Source of the DNA: Rhizobium sp. 9140
GTDB taxonomy: Bacteria; Pseudomonadota; Alphaproteobacteria; Rhizobiales; Rhizobiaceae
Direction: 5' to 3'
Assembly: GCF_900067135.1 (NCBI RefSeq)
Contig: NZ_FJUR01000001.1
Location: forward strand, 3,289,501-3,353,500
DNA length: 64,000 nt
How positions within the stretch are numbered: the stretch's first letter is position 1; every line of letters begins with the position of its first letter. The position numbers were made by a program, and so were the translations under genes. The notes beneath the pieces were generated by a model. That model was not told the origin of the DNA and did no database searches. It worked only from the letters and a program-made list of their open reading frames with translations. Shown one piece after another: positions 28,468-36,956 of this stretch.

Positions 28468-28866
28468 TCAGGCCGTGATCGCGCGCGTCGCGAAGTCTGC
28501 GCAGCCCGGCACATCCTCCAGCCTCTCATAGACCGGAATACCGCGCTCGCGCGCGATCCGCACATCGTTGTCGGCCCCTTTCGAGACGCCGGGAAGCCGA
28601 AGCACGGCATCGCAGAGCGCGAGCAGCCGTCCGGCGACCGGGTGGAAGATCTCCTCATAGAGTGCATCTCCGACCGCCTTGCCGCCAGCCGCATGCCAGA
28701 CCGGCAGCGCCACCCATTCCCCGATCATCGGTACATGCCCTGCCCGAAACAGCGAGTGCGACGGTGCCTCCAGAACCTTAAGATTGGCCGCCATCTTCGC
28801 AGGATCGTCATTCGTACCGGAACGGTAAGGGCCGGCAATCAAAATCAACATAGGAAACGCCTTCAT
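28468..28866 (-). CDS. DUF4406 / nucleoside 2-deoxyribosyltransferase-like protein
   Basis: A 132-residue protein with LILIAGPYRSGTNDDPAKMAANL at the start, the family's nucleotide-binding loop, and LCDAVLRLPGVSKGADNDVRIARERGIPVY near the end. This resembles the DUF4406 branch of the N-deoxyribosyltransferase superfamily; catalytic activity is not established for these. The start may be ATG 28866 or ATG 28851. It is divergent from a DeoR-type repressor, whose target it may be. Confidence 0.82.
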   Translation of the reverse strand: MKAFPMLILIAGPYRSGTNDDPAKMAANLKVLEAPSHSLFRAGHVPMIGEWVALPVWHAAGGKAVGDALYEEIFHPVAGRLLALCDAVLRLPGVSKGADNDVRIARERGIPVYERLEDVPGCADFATRAITA

Positions 28867-28881
28867 GGTTTTTCTGGTATT

Positions 28882-28919
28882 TTCTTGATAATACTCGATT
28901 GATAACGTAACATCAAGAA
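28882..28919. promoter_or_regulatory. Inverted repeat between DUF4406 and DeoR genes
   Basis: TTCTTGAT and ATCAAGAA form a perfect eight-base inverted repeat 22 bases apart in the 73-base divergent spacer. A further half-site-like TCAAGAA lies at 28923-28929 beside the ribosome site of the DeoR gene. Two spaced half-sites are plausible for a DeoR-family repressor controlling both directions; this is inference. Confidence 0.55.
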
Positions 28920-28939
28920 GAGTCAAGAAGGAGATTTCG

Positions 28940-29692
28940 ATGCTGACCAGCCAGCGGCACGCCCTCATCCTCGATCGCCTGCGCCGCGACGGGCAGATCG
29001 TCGCGACCGCACTTGCCGGCGAGCTCGGTCTGTCGGAGGACACGATCCGGCGCGATCTGCGGGAGCTGGCAAGCGCCGGCAAGTTGCAGCGCGTCCATGG
29101 CGGCGCTCTTCCGGTGGCGCCGCCTCTGCCCGATCTCGGCGCCCGAACCCAGATCGCCAAGGCGACCAAGCAGGCGCTGGCGCTACGGGCTGTCGAGCGG
29201 ATCGCCCCAGGCCAGTTCGTCTTCCTCGATGGCGGTACGACGAACGAGGCACTGGCCCGGGCCTTGCCGCGTGATCTGCGCATCACCGTCGCCACCCACA
29301 GTCCGACGATTGCCGCAGCGCTTGCCGGCCACGATGCCGACGTGATCATGATCGGCGGGCGGCTCTACAAGCATTCGATGGTGGCCACCGGATCGGCCGC
29401 CCTTGCCGCCATCGAAACGATGCGCTTCGACCTGTTTTTCCTCGGCGCGACCGCCCTTCACCCCACCCACGGCGCCACCACGGGCGATTTCGAGGAGGCC
29501 GCGATCAAGCGCGCCATCGCCCTCCAGTCTGCGGAAACCTTCATTCTCGCGGCGGGCGACAAGCTCGGCACGGCCTCGCCGCATCGCATCCTGCCGATCG
29601 CCGACCTGACCGGGCTTGTGGTTCCCAGCGATATCGAGGACACGACACTCTCGCTTTATCGCGAGGCAGGGCTGGAGATCCTTCACGCATGA
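28940..29692 (+). CDS. DeoR/GlpR family transcriptional repressor
   Basis: A 250-residue regulator. N-terminal helix-turn-helix (RRDGQIVATALAGELGLSEDTIRRDLRELASAGKLQRVHGGAL, about residues 15-58) and a C-terminal phosphosugar-sensing isomerase-like domain with FLDGGTTNEALARAL and MRFDLFFLGATALHPTHGATT. GAAGGAG sits ahead of the ATG. Its sensed compound is probably a phosphorylated sugar. An inverted repeat lies upstream. It overlaps the start region of the EamA gene downstream. Confidence 0.9.
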   Translation: MLTSQRHALILDRLRRDGQIVATALAGELGLSEDTIRRDLRELASAGKLQRVHGGALPVAPPLPDLGARTQIAKATKQALALRAVERIAPGQFVFLDGGTTNEALARALPRDLRITVATHSPTIAAALAGHDADVIMIGGRLYKHSMVATGSAALAAIETMRFDLFFLGATALHPTHGATTGDFEEAAIKRAIALQSAETFILAAGDKLGTASPHRILPIADLTGLVVPSDIEDTTLSLYREAGLEILHA

Positions 29693-29748
29693 GCCTCGCG
29701 CGCCACAATCCCGCAACGCCGGCCCGCAACGCCAGAAAGGCCCCGTCG

Positions 29749-30180
29749 ATGCGATCTTTCTTCCTCTCCTGGCAGGCCTGGGCCGTGCTCTCGGCGGTCT
29801 TTGCCGCGCTCACCGCCATCTTTGCCAAAATCGGCATCGAGAACGTCAATTCGGACTTCGCGACCTTCGTGCGCACCGTGGTCATTCTGGCGGCGCTCGG
29901 GCTCCTGCTTGCGGTGACGGGACACTGGCAGTCGCCAGTCACCGTCTCGCCGAAGAGCTGGCTGCTCCTCGTCCTCTCGGGGCTTGCGACCGGCGCATCC
30001 TGGCTCTGCTATTTTCGCGCGCTGAAGATCGGGGATGCCGCGCGGGTGGCGCGGGTGGACAAGATGAGCGTCGTTCTCGTCGCCCTCTTCGCCGTCCTGT
30101 TTCTCGGCGAAAAGCTCTCGGCCCTGCACATGATCGGCATCGGCCTGATCGCCGTCGGCGGCGTGCTTCTGGTTCTGTAG
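29749..30180 (+). CDS. Short EamA/DMT-family transporter
   Basis: A 143-residue membrane protein with five hydrophobic segments, that is a single EamA unit rather than the usual ten-helix duplicated protein. The sequence WAVLSAVFAALTAIFAKIGIENVNSDFATFVRT and the end ALHMIGIGLIAVGGVLLVL are typical of this small subfamily, thought to work as dimers. The ATG at 29749 has AGAAAGG eight bases upstream; an ATG at 29689 overlapping the DeoR stop is possible. Substrate unknown. Confidence 0.85.
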   Translation: MRSFFLSWQAWAVLSAVFAALTAIFAKIGIENVNSDFATFVRTVVILAALGLLLAVTGHWQSPVTVSPKSWLLLVLSGLATGASWLCYFRALKIGDAARVARVDKMSVVLVALFAVLFLGEKLSALHMIGIGLIAVGGVLLVL

Positions 30181-30246
30181 GCCGCTCGCCTTTGACCCTG
30201 CCGCGAGATGCGCTAGCTCTGGCAGCAAACAAGCACAGGAGTTCCC

Positions 30247-31245
30247 ATGCCGCTGCCGACAGAAATGACGCTTATCGACCTGCCCTCGCCCGGCGGGCCG
30301 GAGGCCATGGTGCTCGCCAAAGGCCCGCTGCCGGAACTCGACGCCGGCCACCTGCTTGTGCGCGTGGAAGCCGCCGGCATCAACCGGCCGGATGTCATGC
30401 AGCGCAAGGGGCTCTATCCCGCTCCTCCCGGTGCAAGCCCGATCCTTGGACTGGAGGTAGCGGGTGAAATCGTCGCCATCGGTGACGGCGCAGAAGGCTT
30501 TGCCGTCGGGGACCGCGTGACGGCGCTCGCCAATGGCGGCGGCTATGCCGAATATTGCAGCGTGCCCGCCACGCAGGCGCTGCGCTGGCCGACCGGCTAC
30601 GACGCCGCCCGCGCCGCCGCCCTGCCGGAAACCTTCTTCACCGTCTGGGCGAATGTGTTTCAGATGGCGGATCTGGTCGAGGGAGAATCCATCCTCATCC
30701 ATGGCGGATCGAGCGGCATCGGCACGACGGCGATCCAGCTGGCCGGCGCCTTCGGGGCACAGGTCTACGTCACCGCAGGCAGCGGGCCGAAATGCGAAGC
30801 CTGCCTGTCGCTGGGTGCCGTCAGGGCCATCAACTACAAAGATGAGGACTTCAAGGAGATCATTCTTTCGGAGACCGGCGGGCGCGGTGTCGACGTCATT
30901 CTCGACATGATCGGCGCATCCTATTTCGAGCGCAACCTCGAATGTCTGGCCACAGACGGCCGGCTGTCCATCATTGCCTTCCTCGGCGGCGCCAAGGTTG
31001 AAAAGGCCAACATCGCGCCGATCCTCTCCAAACGCCTTCGCGTCATGGGCTCGGCGCTTCGCCCGCGCACGGCGGTGGAGAAGGAAGCGATCCGGGACGA
31101 TCTCGAAGACAATGTCTGGCCATTGCTCGACGAGGGAACCGTCGCCCCCGTCATGAGCGCCGTCCTGCCCTTCGCCAATGTTGCGGAGGCCCACCGGCTG
31201 ATGGAGGAGAGCGACCACATCGGAAAGATCGTGCTGACCCTCTGA
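30247..31245 (+). CDS. NAD(P)H quinone oxidoreductase, zinc-independent MDR type
   Basis: A 332-residue medium-chain reductase of the PIG3/QOR group. No zinc ligands. The catalytic-domain start is [17 protein letters not shown], and the nucleotide fold carries [28 protein letters not shown] (NADPH type). It should reduce quinones or alpha,beta-unsaturated ketones by two electrons. AGGAG lies seven bases before the ATG. Confidence 0.92.
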   Translation: MPLPTEMTLIDLPSPGGPEAMVLAKGPLPELDAGHLLVRVEAAGINRPDVMQRKGLYPAPPGASPILGLEVAGEIVAIGDGAEGFAVGDRVTALANGGGYAEYCSVPATQALRWPTGYDAARAAALPETFFTVWANVFQMADLVEGESILIHGGSSGIGTTAIQLAGAFGAQVYVTAGSGPKCEACLSLGAVRAINYKDEDFKEIILSETGGRGVDVILDMIGASYFERNLECLATDGRLSIIAFLGGAKVEKANIAPILSKRLRVMGSALRPRTAVEKEAIRDDLEDNVWPLLDEGTVAPVMSAVLPFANVAEAHRLMEESDHIGKIVLTL

Positions 31246-31326
31246 CGTGAAACTGCCGCTTCACGACATCACAATGAAACGTCATCCTTCGTGATTACGG
31301 AGCCCCGACTTATCTGAAAGAAAGAC

Positions 31327-31354
31327 TTGCGCTTCTTGGAAAATCACCTATCTT
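31327..31354 (+). promoter_or_regulatory. Predicted sigma-70 promoter of the orphan small transcript
   Basis: TTGCGC at 31327-31332 and TATCTT at 31349-31354 are separated by 16 bases, close to the rhizobial CTTGAC/CTATAT consensus. The predicted transcript start near 31361 is 31 bases upstream of a small ORF with a strong ribosome site. No experimental support. Confidence 0.45.
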
Positions 31355-31391
31355 TTCCTCATGTTCAACGTAATGAAAGGAAGGTGGTCCA

Positions 31392-31466
31392 ATGTCTAAT
31401 GAGATTTCGGTACTCGTAACGGACACGGGAAGCATGGTTGCGGAAACGAGGCAGCCCTCGCTCTGA
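31392..31466 (+). CDS. 24-residue small ORF in a free-standing transcript
   Basis: ATG at 31392, stop TGA at 31464-31466, preceded by AAAGGAAGG about eight bases upstream, which is a stronger ribosome site than most genes here have. The peptide starts MSNEISVLVTD and ends ETRQPSL; it has no signal or membrane segment and is not recognised. It lies in a 592-base stretch (31246-31837) without other genes, and is followed by two hairpins, the second a good intrinsic terminator. It could be a leader peptide whose operon was lost, a microprotein, or a dual-function sRNA. Confidence 0.5.
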   Translation: MSNEISVLVTDTGSMVAETRQPSL

Positions 31467-31478
31467 GCCTTCCTTCTA

Positions 31479-31502
31479 CGGACTGAGCCAGCAGCCAGTC
31501 CG
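31479..31502 (+). ncRNA. Hairpin within the orphan small transcript
   Basis: CGGACTG and CAGTCCG form a perfect seven-base-pair stem with a ten-base loop, 12 bases after the small ORF stop codon. Between it and the terminator a duplicated GGGCCGT (31502-31508, 31513-31519) occurs. Together they suggest a structured RNA tail. Confidence 0.5.
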
Positions 31503-31528
31503 GGCCGTTTACGGGCCGTATTTCGTGG

Positions 31529-31554
31529 AAAGGGTCGCTAACGCGGCCCTTTTT
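31529..31554 (+). terminator. Intrinsic terminator of the orphan small transcript
   Basis: A ten-base-pair stem (AAAGGGTCGC with GCGGCCCTTT, one T-G pair) with loop TAAC, whose descending arm runs into TTTTT. No plus-strand gene follows for more than 1.1 kb, so this ends a transcript of roughly 195 bases. Nothing recognisable was seen from 31560 to 31837. Confidence 0.8.
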
Positions 31555-31837
31555 CCGTTTTGGCGATTTGGTGTGGGAATGTGTGGCGTATTGCGTGCCG
31601 CGCTTTTGGAAGGTAAGGCCTCAACTACAATAACGCTATATCCTTCGCTATTTTTGATACGGAAGAACAGGCAACCATTTCCGCACGATTGAAAGTAAGC
31701 CGACGCGATCCGTCGGATGCCGATATACGCCGTGGGAACCCGGCAAGCGTCATTGACAGCCCCATATCCCTGCCATCCCCTACCCTTGATCAACACCTGC
31801 CTGCCGCGCTCGATCGGCAGAGGGTCATCGCGCAGGC

Positions 31838-32575
31838 TCACATGCCGACCCGCCCGAAGGCCGGGATCTTGAGGGCTGGCCGCGCGAAATCCACGCCGGC
31901 GACGAGACCCATGAAATGCAGTTCCAACCCGCTGCGCACGCCGGCGGAGATGCCCAGAAGGCCGTAGAGCGTTGCGTGAATGTCGCGACCGTCGGCATCG
32001 ATCGAGAACAGCCTGCCCTCCGGCAGGTAGTCGCGCCCGACGGCATCTGGTGGCAGCACGGCGCCGAGATCCGGCACGGTGCGCAGCACATGCGCGACGA
32101 AGGTGTTGGAGTTCGGACCCGGCCAGATACGATAGGCACCGGGCGTGGCATAGGGATAGGACTGGATCGCCGCTTCGACCTGCGGGATCAGCCGTGCCGC
32201 CTCCGCGCCGGTGATGGCGACGACGATATTCGGGCGGTTGGAATACCAGGCGCCATCGGCCTCGCGCATGTTGCGACGGATCGGCGTACCCCAACCCACC
32301 TTGTCATAACGATTGTAGACGCGGTCCCCCGCCGCCTTCGTCACGATCCAGGCATGGCTGGCCACCGCGCCTTTCAGGCCGCCCGTGGCCGCCGAAAGCA
32401 CGTAGATCGCCGCATCCCCGTCCGCCGTGGCCTTCGGCAGTACCCCGGACGAGGACCAGTCGGCATTGCGCCAGCTTTCCGGACGCTCCCTCGCATACCA
32501 GAGCCCGGCGGAGGCGAGCGCTGGCAGGAGATAGACGACGAGGATGGCAAGCAGGAGAATACGGATCAGATTCAT
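31838..32575 (-). CDS. DUF3750 family protein
   Basis: A 245-residue protein with one N-terminal membrane segment (residues 3-25) that may act as anchor or signal. The body matches the DUF3750 family of alphaproteobacteria: HAWIVTKAAGDRVYNRYDKVGWGTP, NRPNIVVAITGAEAARLIPQVEAAI, YRIWPGPNSNTFVAHVLR and AVGRDYLP. The WPGPNSNTF segment is the strongest signature and, with the His, hints at a papain-like or amidase-like fold; function is unknown. Divergent from asparaginase. Confidence 0.85.
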   Translation of the reverse strand: MNLIRILLLAILVVYLLPALASAGLWYARERPESWRNADWSSSGVLPKATADGDAAIYVLSAATGGLKGAVASHAWIVTKAAGDRVYNRYDKVGWGTPIRRNMREADGAWYSNRPNIVVAITGAEAARLIPQVEAAIQSYPYATPGAYRIWPGPNSNTFVAHVLRTVPDLGAVLPPDAVGRDYLPEGRLFSIDADGRDIHATLYGLLGISAGVRSGLELHFMGLVAGVDFARPALKIPAFGRVGM

Positions 32576-32711
32576 GCAATGTCCGGGTTTGACGCGGCGG
32601 CGCGATCGGTTATGGCAGGGACTGCAAAGCGGCGGCTTTTGGTGAGAGATCGTCGTGCCGGGAACGGATGGCAAGATCCGCACCGAAATGTGATGACGAG
32701 AGGCTTTGGGC

Positions 32712-33722
32712 ATGACGAATCCGGTACTGGTCGAGGTGACGCGCGGCGCTCTGGTGGAAAGCCGGCATCGCGGCATGGTAATCGCTGTCGATGGCGACGG
32801 CCGGACCGTCTTTTCCCTCGGCGACGTCGATGCCGCCATCTTCCCGCGTTCCGCCTGCAAGGCGATGCAGGCTCTGCCCCTCATCGAAACCGGCGCCGCC
32901 GACGCCTATGGGCTCGACCAGCGGATGCTCGCGCTCGCCTGCTCCTCCCACAGTGGCGAGCCGGAACATGCCGCCCTTGCCGCCGATATGCTGGCGCTGG
33001 CCGGGCGCGACCTCTCCACGCTGGAATGCGGCGCGCACTGGTCCTTCCAGCAGCCGATCCTGATCGATCAGGTGCGGGCGATGGACAGACCGAATGCACT
33101 GCACAACAACTGCTCCGGCAAGCATTCCGGCTTCATCTGCGCCGCCTGCCACGCCGGTGTCGAGCCCGAAGGCTATATCGGTTACGACCACTTCATCCAG
33201 CGCGAGATCCGCGATGCGATGGAAAGCCTGACGGGGGCGGCACTCGGCCACGACAATTGCGGCATCGACGGCTGCGCCATTCCCACCTATGCCGTGTCGC
33301 TGAAGGGCCTTGCCCACGGTTTCGCGAAAATGGCGACCGGCGCGGGCCTCGGGCTCAAGCGCGCCAAAGCCGCACGCCGCCTGATCAACGCCTGCATGGC
33401 CGAGCCCTTCTACGTCGCGGGAACGAAGCGCGCCTGCACACGTCTTATGCAGATCGCGCCGGGCCGCATCTTCGCAAAGACCGGGGCGGAAGGCGTGTTC
33501 TGCGCGGCCATTCCCGAACAGGGCATCGCCATTGCGCTCAAATGCGAGGACGGCACCACCCGCGCCGCCGAAGCCATGATCGCCGCAACGCTCGCCCGCT
33601 TCTTCCGGGATGAGCCCGAGATCGAGGCGGTGCTTCTGGCCGAAGCAACGACCTCGATGCACAACTGGAACGGCATGCATGTCGGCGACGTCAGGGTGAC
33701 CGAGGCTTTCGGCCGCGCCTGA
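32712..33722 (+). CDS. ansA: L-asparaginase II, Rhizobium etli type
   Basis: A 336-residue asparaginase of the class represented by R. etli ReAIV/ReAV, unrelated to the E. coli types and related in fold to beta-lactamase/glutaminase enzymes. Residues known to matter in that class are visible: Ser-x-x-Lys in PRSACKAMQ (Ser47, Lys50), SSHSGEPEH (Ser78-81), NNCSGKHSGF (Cys134, Lys137) and DNCGIDGC (Cys183, Cys188); the two-cysteine/lysine zinc site is therefore complete. It hydrolyses asparagine to aspartate and ammonia. The ATG at 32712 is preferred over TTG 32706. Confidence 0.93.
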   Translation: MTNPVLVEVTRGALVESRHRGMVIAVDGDGRTVFSLGDVDAAIFPRSACKAMQALPLIETGAADAYGLDQRMLALACSSHSGEPEHAALAADMLALAGRDLSTLECGAHWSFQQPILIDQVRAMDRPNALHNNCSGKHSGFICAACHAGVEPEGYIGYDHFIQREIRDAMESLTGAALGHDNCGIDGCAIPTYAVSLKGLAHGFAKMATGAGLGLKRAKAARRLINACMAEPFYVAGTKRACTRLMQIAPGRIFAKTGAEGVFCAAIPEQGIAIALKCEDGTTRAAEAMIAATLARFFRDEPEIEAVLLAEATTSMHNWNGMHVGDVRVTEAFGRA

Positions 33723-33850
33723 GGACAGTCAAGCGCGCTGGTTTCGCCGGCCCGCTGATAAAGGGGGCGGCTGGCGTCCATATTGACAGCGTCCATGCCG
33801 AGGGTTGGGGGAACGGCCATCGACAGCATGACAGTGGCATCTCTTTTTTC

Positions 33851-33870
33851 TTGATTGATGGATCAATCAA
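33851..33870. promoter_or_regulatory. Candidate BetI operator
   Basis: TTGATTGATGGATCAATCAA is a perfect palindrome apart from the central GG, 32 bases upstream of the betI start codon. BetI in E. coli binds a dyad with TTGATTG-like halves in the bet promoter and is released by choline. Position and symmetry support autoregulation of the cluster. It also argues against the TTG/ATG at 33855/33858 as start codons. Confidence 0.78.
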
Positions 33871-33902
33871 AATTAAGCTCCCTCCGACGACGGGAGACGC
33901 GG

Positions 33903-34514
33903 ATGCCGAAGGTCGGAATGGAGCCGGTGCGCCGAAAGGCTTTGGTCGATGCCGCCATCAGCGCCATCGGAGACCAGGGTACGCTTGCCGTAACCATGTC
34001 AGACATCGCCCGCCGCGCGGGCGTCTCCCCGGCACTCGCCCATCATTACTTCGGCAGCAAGAACCAGTTGCTGACGGAAACCATGCGCTCTCTGCTGCGC
34101 GACTTGCGGCGCGATACCGTTTCGGCCCTCGCCGGTGCTGATGGCCCCCGCGCCCGCGTGTCGGCCATCATTCGCGTCAGTTTCCACGCCGGCCAGTTCG
34201 CGCCCGAAACGGTCGCGGCGTGGCTTGCCTTCTACACCGAAGCGCAGCGTTCCGAAGCAGTGCGCCGCCTGCTGGTGCTCTATGCCCGCCGGCTGCACTC
34301 CAACCTGTCCGCAAGTCTGTCGCAGCTCTGCCCGAAAGAGGCGGCATGCCGCATCGCCGAGGCGACGGCCGCGCTGATCGACGGGCTCTACATCCGCCGG
34401 GCATTGGGCGCCGCACCTCTGACGACCGAGCGATCGATCGCGCTGGCGGAAGACGCCGTCGATGCCGCCCTTGCCCGCCTCGCAACCCGCCCAGACGAAG
34501 GAGCCGCCGCGTGA
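33903..34514 (+). CDS. betI: Choline-responsive TetR-family repressor BetI
   Basis: A 203-residue regulator. The N-terminus [19 protein letters not shown] and the helix-turn-helix [24 protein letters not shown] are those of BetI, which represses the bet genes and is released by choline. The ATG at 33903 matches family starts; longer readings overlap the operator palindrome. The stop overlaps the betC GTG start, so it is first in the operon. Confidence 0.95.
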   Translation: MPKVGMEPVRRKALVDAAISAIGDQGTLAVTMSDIARRAGVSPALAHHYFGSKNQLLTETMRSLLRDLRRDTVSALAGADGPRARVSAIIRVSFHAGQFAPETVAAWLAFYTEAQRSEAVRRLLVLYARRLHSNLSASLSQLCPKEAACRIAEATAALIDGLYIRRALGAAPLTTERSIALAEDAVDAALARLATRPDEGAAA

Positions 34515-36052
34515 GCCTCGCCGAGAGCAAGAAGCCCAACATTCTGATCATCATGGTCGATCAGCTCAACGGAAAGCTTTTTCCGGATGGCCCGGCGGCG
34601 TGGCTGCATGCGCCGAATCTCAAAGCGCTGGCCGCGCGCTCCGCCCGCTTTGCCAACAATTACACCTCCTCGCCGCTCTGCGCGCCGGCTCGCGCCTCCT
34701 TCATGGCGGGGCAACTGCCGAGCCGCACCGGCGTCTACGATAACGCGGCCGAATACGTCTCCTCCATCCCCACCTTCGCCCATCATCTGCGCCGCGCCGG
34801 CTATTACACGGCGCTCTCCGGCAAGATGCATTTCGTCGGTCCCGACCAGTTGCACGGCTTCGAGGAGCGGCTAACGACGGATATCTACCCCGCCGATTTC
34901 GGCTGGACGCCGGACTACCGCAAGCCGGGCGAGCGGATCGACTGGTGGTACCACAATCTCGGCTCGGTGACGGGCGCCGGCGTGGCCGAGATCACCAACC
35001 AGATGGAGTATGACGACGAGGTCGCGTTTCTCGCCGAGCAGAAGATCTATCAGCTCGCGCGCGGCATCGGCACCGCGGATCACCGGCCCTGGTGCCTGAC
35101 GGCCTCCTTCACCCATCCCCACGACCCCTATGTCGCCCGACGCTGGTTCTGGGATCTCTACGAGGACTGCGCCCATCTTCTGCCCGAGGTCGGCATGCTG
35201 GAGACGCAGGACCCGCACGCCGAGCGCCTGATCGCTGCCTGCGACTACGCCAGCTTCACGGTAACCGAGACAGACATCCGCCGTTCCCGGCAGGCCTATT
35301 TCGCCAACATCTCCTATATCGACGAGAAGGTCGGCCGGCTCGTGGACACGCTGGAGCGGACGCGCCAGCTGGACGATACGCTGATCCTGTTCTGCTCCGA
35401 CCATGGCGATATGCTGGGAGAACGCGGCCTCTGGTTCAAGATGAATTTCTTCGAGGGCTCCGCCCGCGTGCCGCTGATGATCGCAGGCCCCGGCGTGACG
35501 CCCGCGCTGCACGAGGCGCCCGTCTCGAACCTCGACGTCACCCCCACGCTCTGCGACCTCGCCGGCATCTCGATGGATGAAATCATGCCATGGACGGACG
35601 GAGAAAGCCTGCTGCCGATCATCAACGGCACTGAACGCGTCTCGCCCGTGCTGATGGAATATGCGGCGGAAGGATCGGTCGCCCCGCTCGTCGCCATTCG
35701 TGAAGGCAAGTGGAAATACGTCCACTGCGCTGAAGATCCCGACCAGCTGTTCGATCTGGAAGCCGATCCGCTCGAGTTGGACAACCTCGCTCTCGCGCCC
35801 CCGACGAGCGCCATTGCCGCCACGCTGGAGGCCTTCCGCCAGATGCGCGACGCGCGCTGGGACATGGCGGCCTTCGATGCCGCCGTGCGCGAGAGCCAGG
35901 CCCGCCGATGGGTGGTCTACGAGGCGCTGCGCAACGGCGCCTACTATCCCTGGGACCACCAGCCGCTGCAAAAAGCCTCCGAACGCTACATGCGCAACCA
36001 CATGAACCTCGATAATCTCGAAGAGTCGAAACGATTTCCACGAGGAGAATGA
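34511..36052 (+). CDS. betC: Choline-sulfatase BetC
   Basis: A 513-residue alkaline-phosphatase-superfamily sulfatase that hydrolyses choline-O-sulfate to choline and sulfate. The formylglycine cysteine is Cys57 in [12 protein letters not shown], metal ligands include Asp17 in IIMVDQLN and the [12 protein letters not shown] motif. FTHPHDPY and [18 protein letters not shown] are typical of choline-sulfatases, as is the C-terminal tail with [21 protein letters not shown]. The start is GTG at 34511 with AAGGAG eight bases upstream, overlapping the betI stop. It supplies choline to betA and sulfate to sulfur metabolism. Confidence 0.95.
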   Translation: MSLAESKKPNILIIMVDQLNGKLFPDGPAAWLHAPNLKALAARSARFANNYTSSPLCAPARASFMAGQLPSRTGVYDNAAEYVSSIPTFAHHLRRAGYYTALSGKMHFVGPDQLHGFEERLTTDIYPADFGWTPDYRKPGERIDWWYHNLGSVTGAGVAEITNQMEYDDEVAFLAEQKIYQLARGIGTADHRPWCLTASFTHPHDPYVARRWFWDLYEDCAHLLPEVGMLETQDPHAERLIAACDYASFTVTETDIRRSRQAYFANISYIDEKVGRLVDTLERTRQLDDTLILFCSDHGDMLGERGLWFKMNFFEGSARVPLMIAGPGVTPALHEAPVSNLDVTPTLCDLAGISMDEIMPWTDGESLLPIINGTERVSPVLMEYAAEGSVAPLVAIREGKWKYVHCAEDPDQLFDLEADPLELDNLALAPPTSAIAATLEAFRQMRDARWDMAAFDAAVRESQARRWVVYEALRNGAYYPWDHQPLQKASERYMRNHMNLDNLEESKRFPRGE

Positions 36053-36053
36053 G

Positions 36054-36956
36054 GTGGCGAGAGCGAGAGCCAAGACGGCACCGGAGGGCCTGCGCAAGGC
36101 GGTTTTCTCCAGCGAGATTTTCGGTCCGGCTATCGATAGCCCGGCTGATGAGATCGTCAACGACGCTTGGGATGCCGAGACACCGGCACAGCGGATCAAG
36201 CTGGCGCGCCAGGCGCTGGATGTCGATCTGGACGCGATCGACGCCTACAATATTCTCGGCATCCATGCCGCGACGCATGCAGAGCGCATCGCGCTGTTCC
36301 GTGAGGCCGTCATCGTCGGTCAACGCCTGTTCGCGCCGATGCTGAACGACCCAACCGGCGACGGGGACGAAGACGTGAGCTGGTGGGGATTCCTCGGCAC
36401 GCGGCCGTGGATGCGTGCCCAGCACAATCTCGGTCTTGCGCTGATCGCGGCGGGAGACCGAAACGAAGCCGTGGGCGTCCTGCGGCGTCTTCTGGCGCTG
36501 AACCCCAACGACAATCAGGGCATCCGCTCGCTGCTCCTGCAACTTTTTGCGGAGGCTGGCGATTACGACAATTGCCGCATCCTGGCTGCCGATTACGCCG
36601 AGGACGGATCGCTGGACTTCACCGCCACCCGGCTGCTGATCGACATCGCAACCCGTCGCAAGATGTCGTTCCCGGAGCAGATCGCCCGCGTCGAGGCAAG
36701 CAATGCGCATGCACTTCCTCTCCTGCTGACCGCCGCCCGGACGGGTAAATGGCCGAAGCGCCCGACAAACCAGATGATCGCCTGGGGCAGCAAGACGGAA
36801 GCGGAACTCTACCTCTCGACCTTCCAGGCGGCATGGACGCACAGCCCGAAGCTGCTCGCCGGCTTTCTCGAGGCGCATGCCGACGCGATGGAAAGAACGT
36901 CCGCTCCATCCAAGCCCCGCCCATCAAAGACTATCCCGAAGGACAAGACCTCATGA
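36054..36956 (+). CDS. TPR protein (ST7-like) inserted in the bet operon
   Basis: A 300-residue helical-repeat protein. The centre carries [55 protein letters not shown], two TPR units typical of the ST7-like bacterial proteins, and a C-terminal [17 protein letters not shown] segment. No signal or enzyme motif. The GTG start has AGGAG six bases upstream, and the stop overlaps the betB ATG (ATGA), so it is translationally coupled to betB. It is not part of the usual rhizobial betICBA order, and its role in betaine synthesis is unknown. Confidence 0.85.
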   Translation: MARARAKTAPEGLRKAVFSSEIFGPAIDSPADEIVNDAWDAETPAQRIKLARQALDVDLDAIDAYNILGIHAATHAERIALFREAVIVGQRLFAPMLNDPTGDGDEDVSWWGFLGTRPWMRAQHNLGLALIAAGDRNEAVGVLRRLLALNPNDNQGIRSLLLQLFAEAGDYDNCRILAADYAEDGSLDFTATRLLIDIATRRKMSFPEQIARVEASNAHALPLLLTAARTGKWPKRPTNQMIAWGSKTEAELYLSTFQAAWTHSPKLLAGFLEAHADAMERTSAPSKPRPSKTIPKDKTS

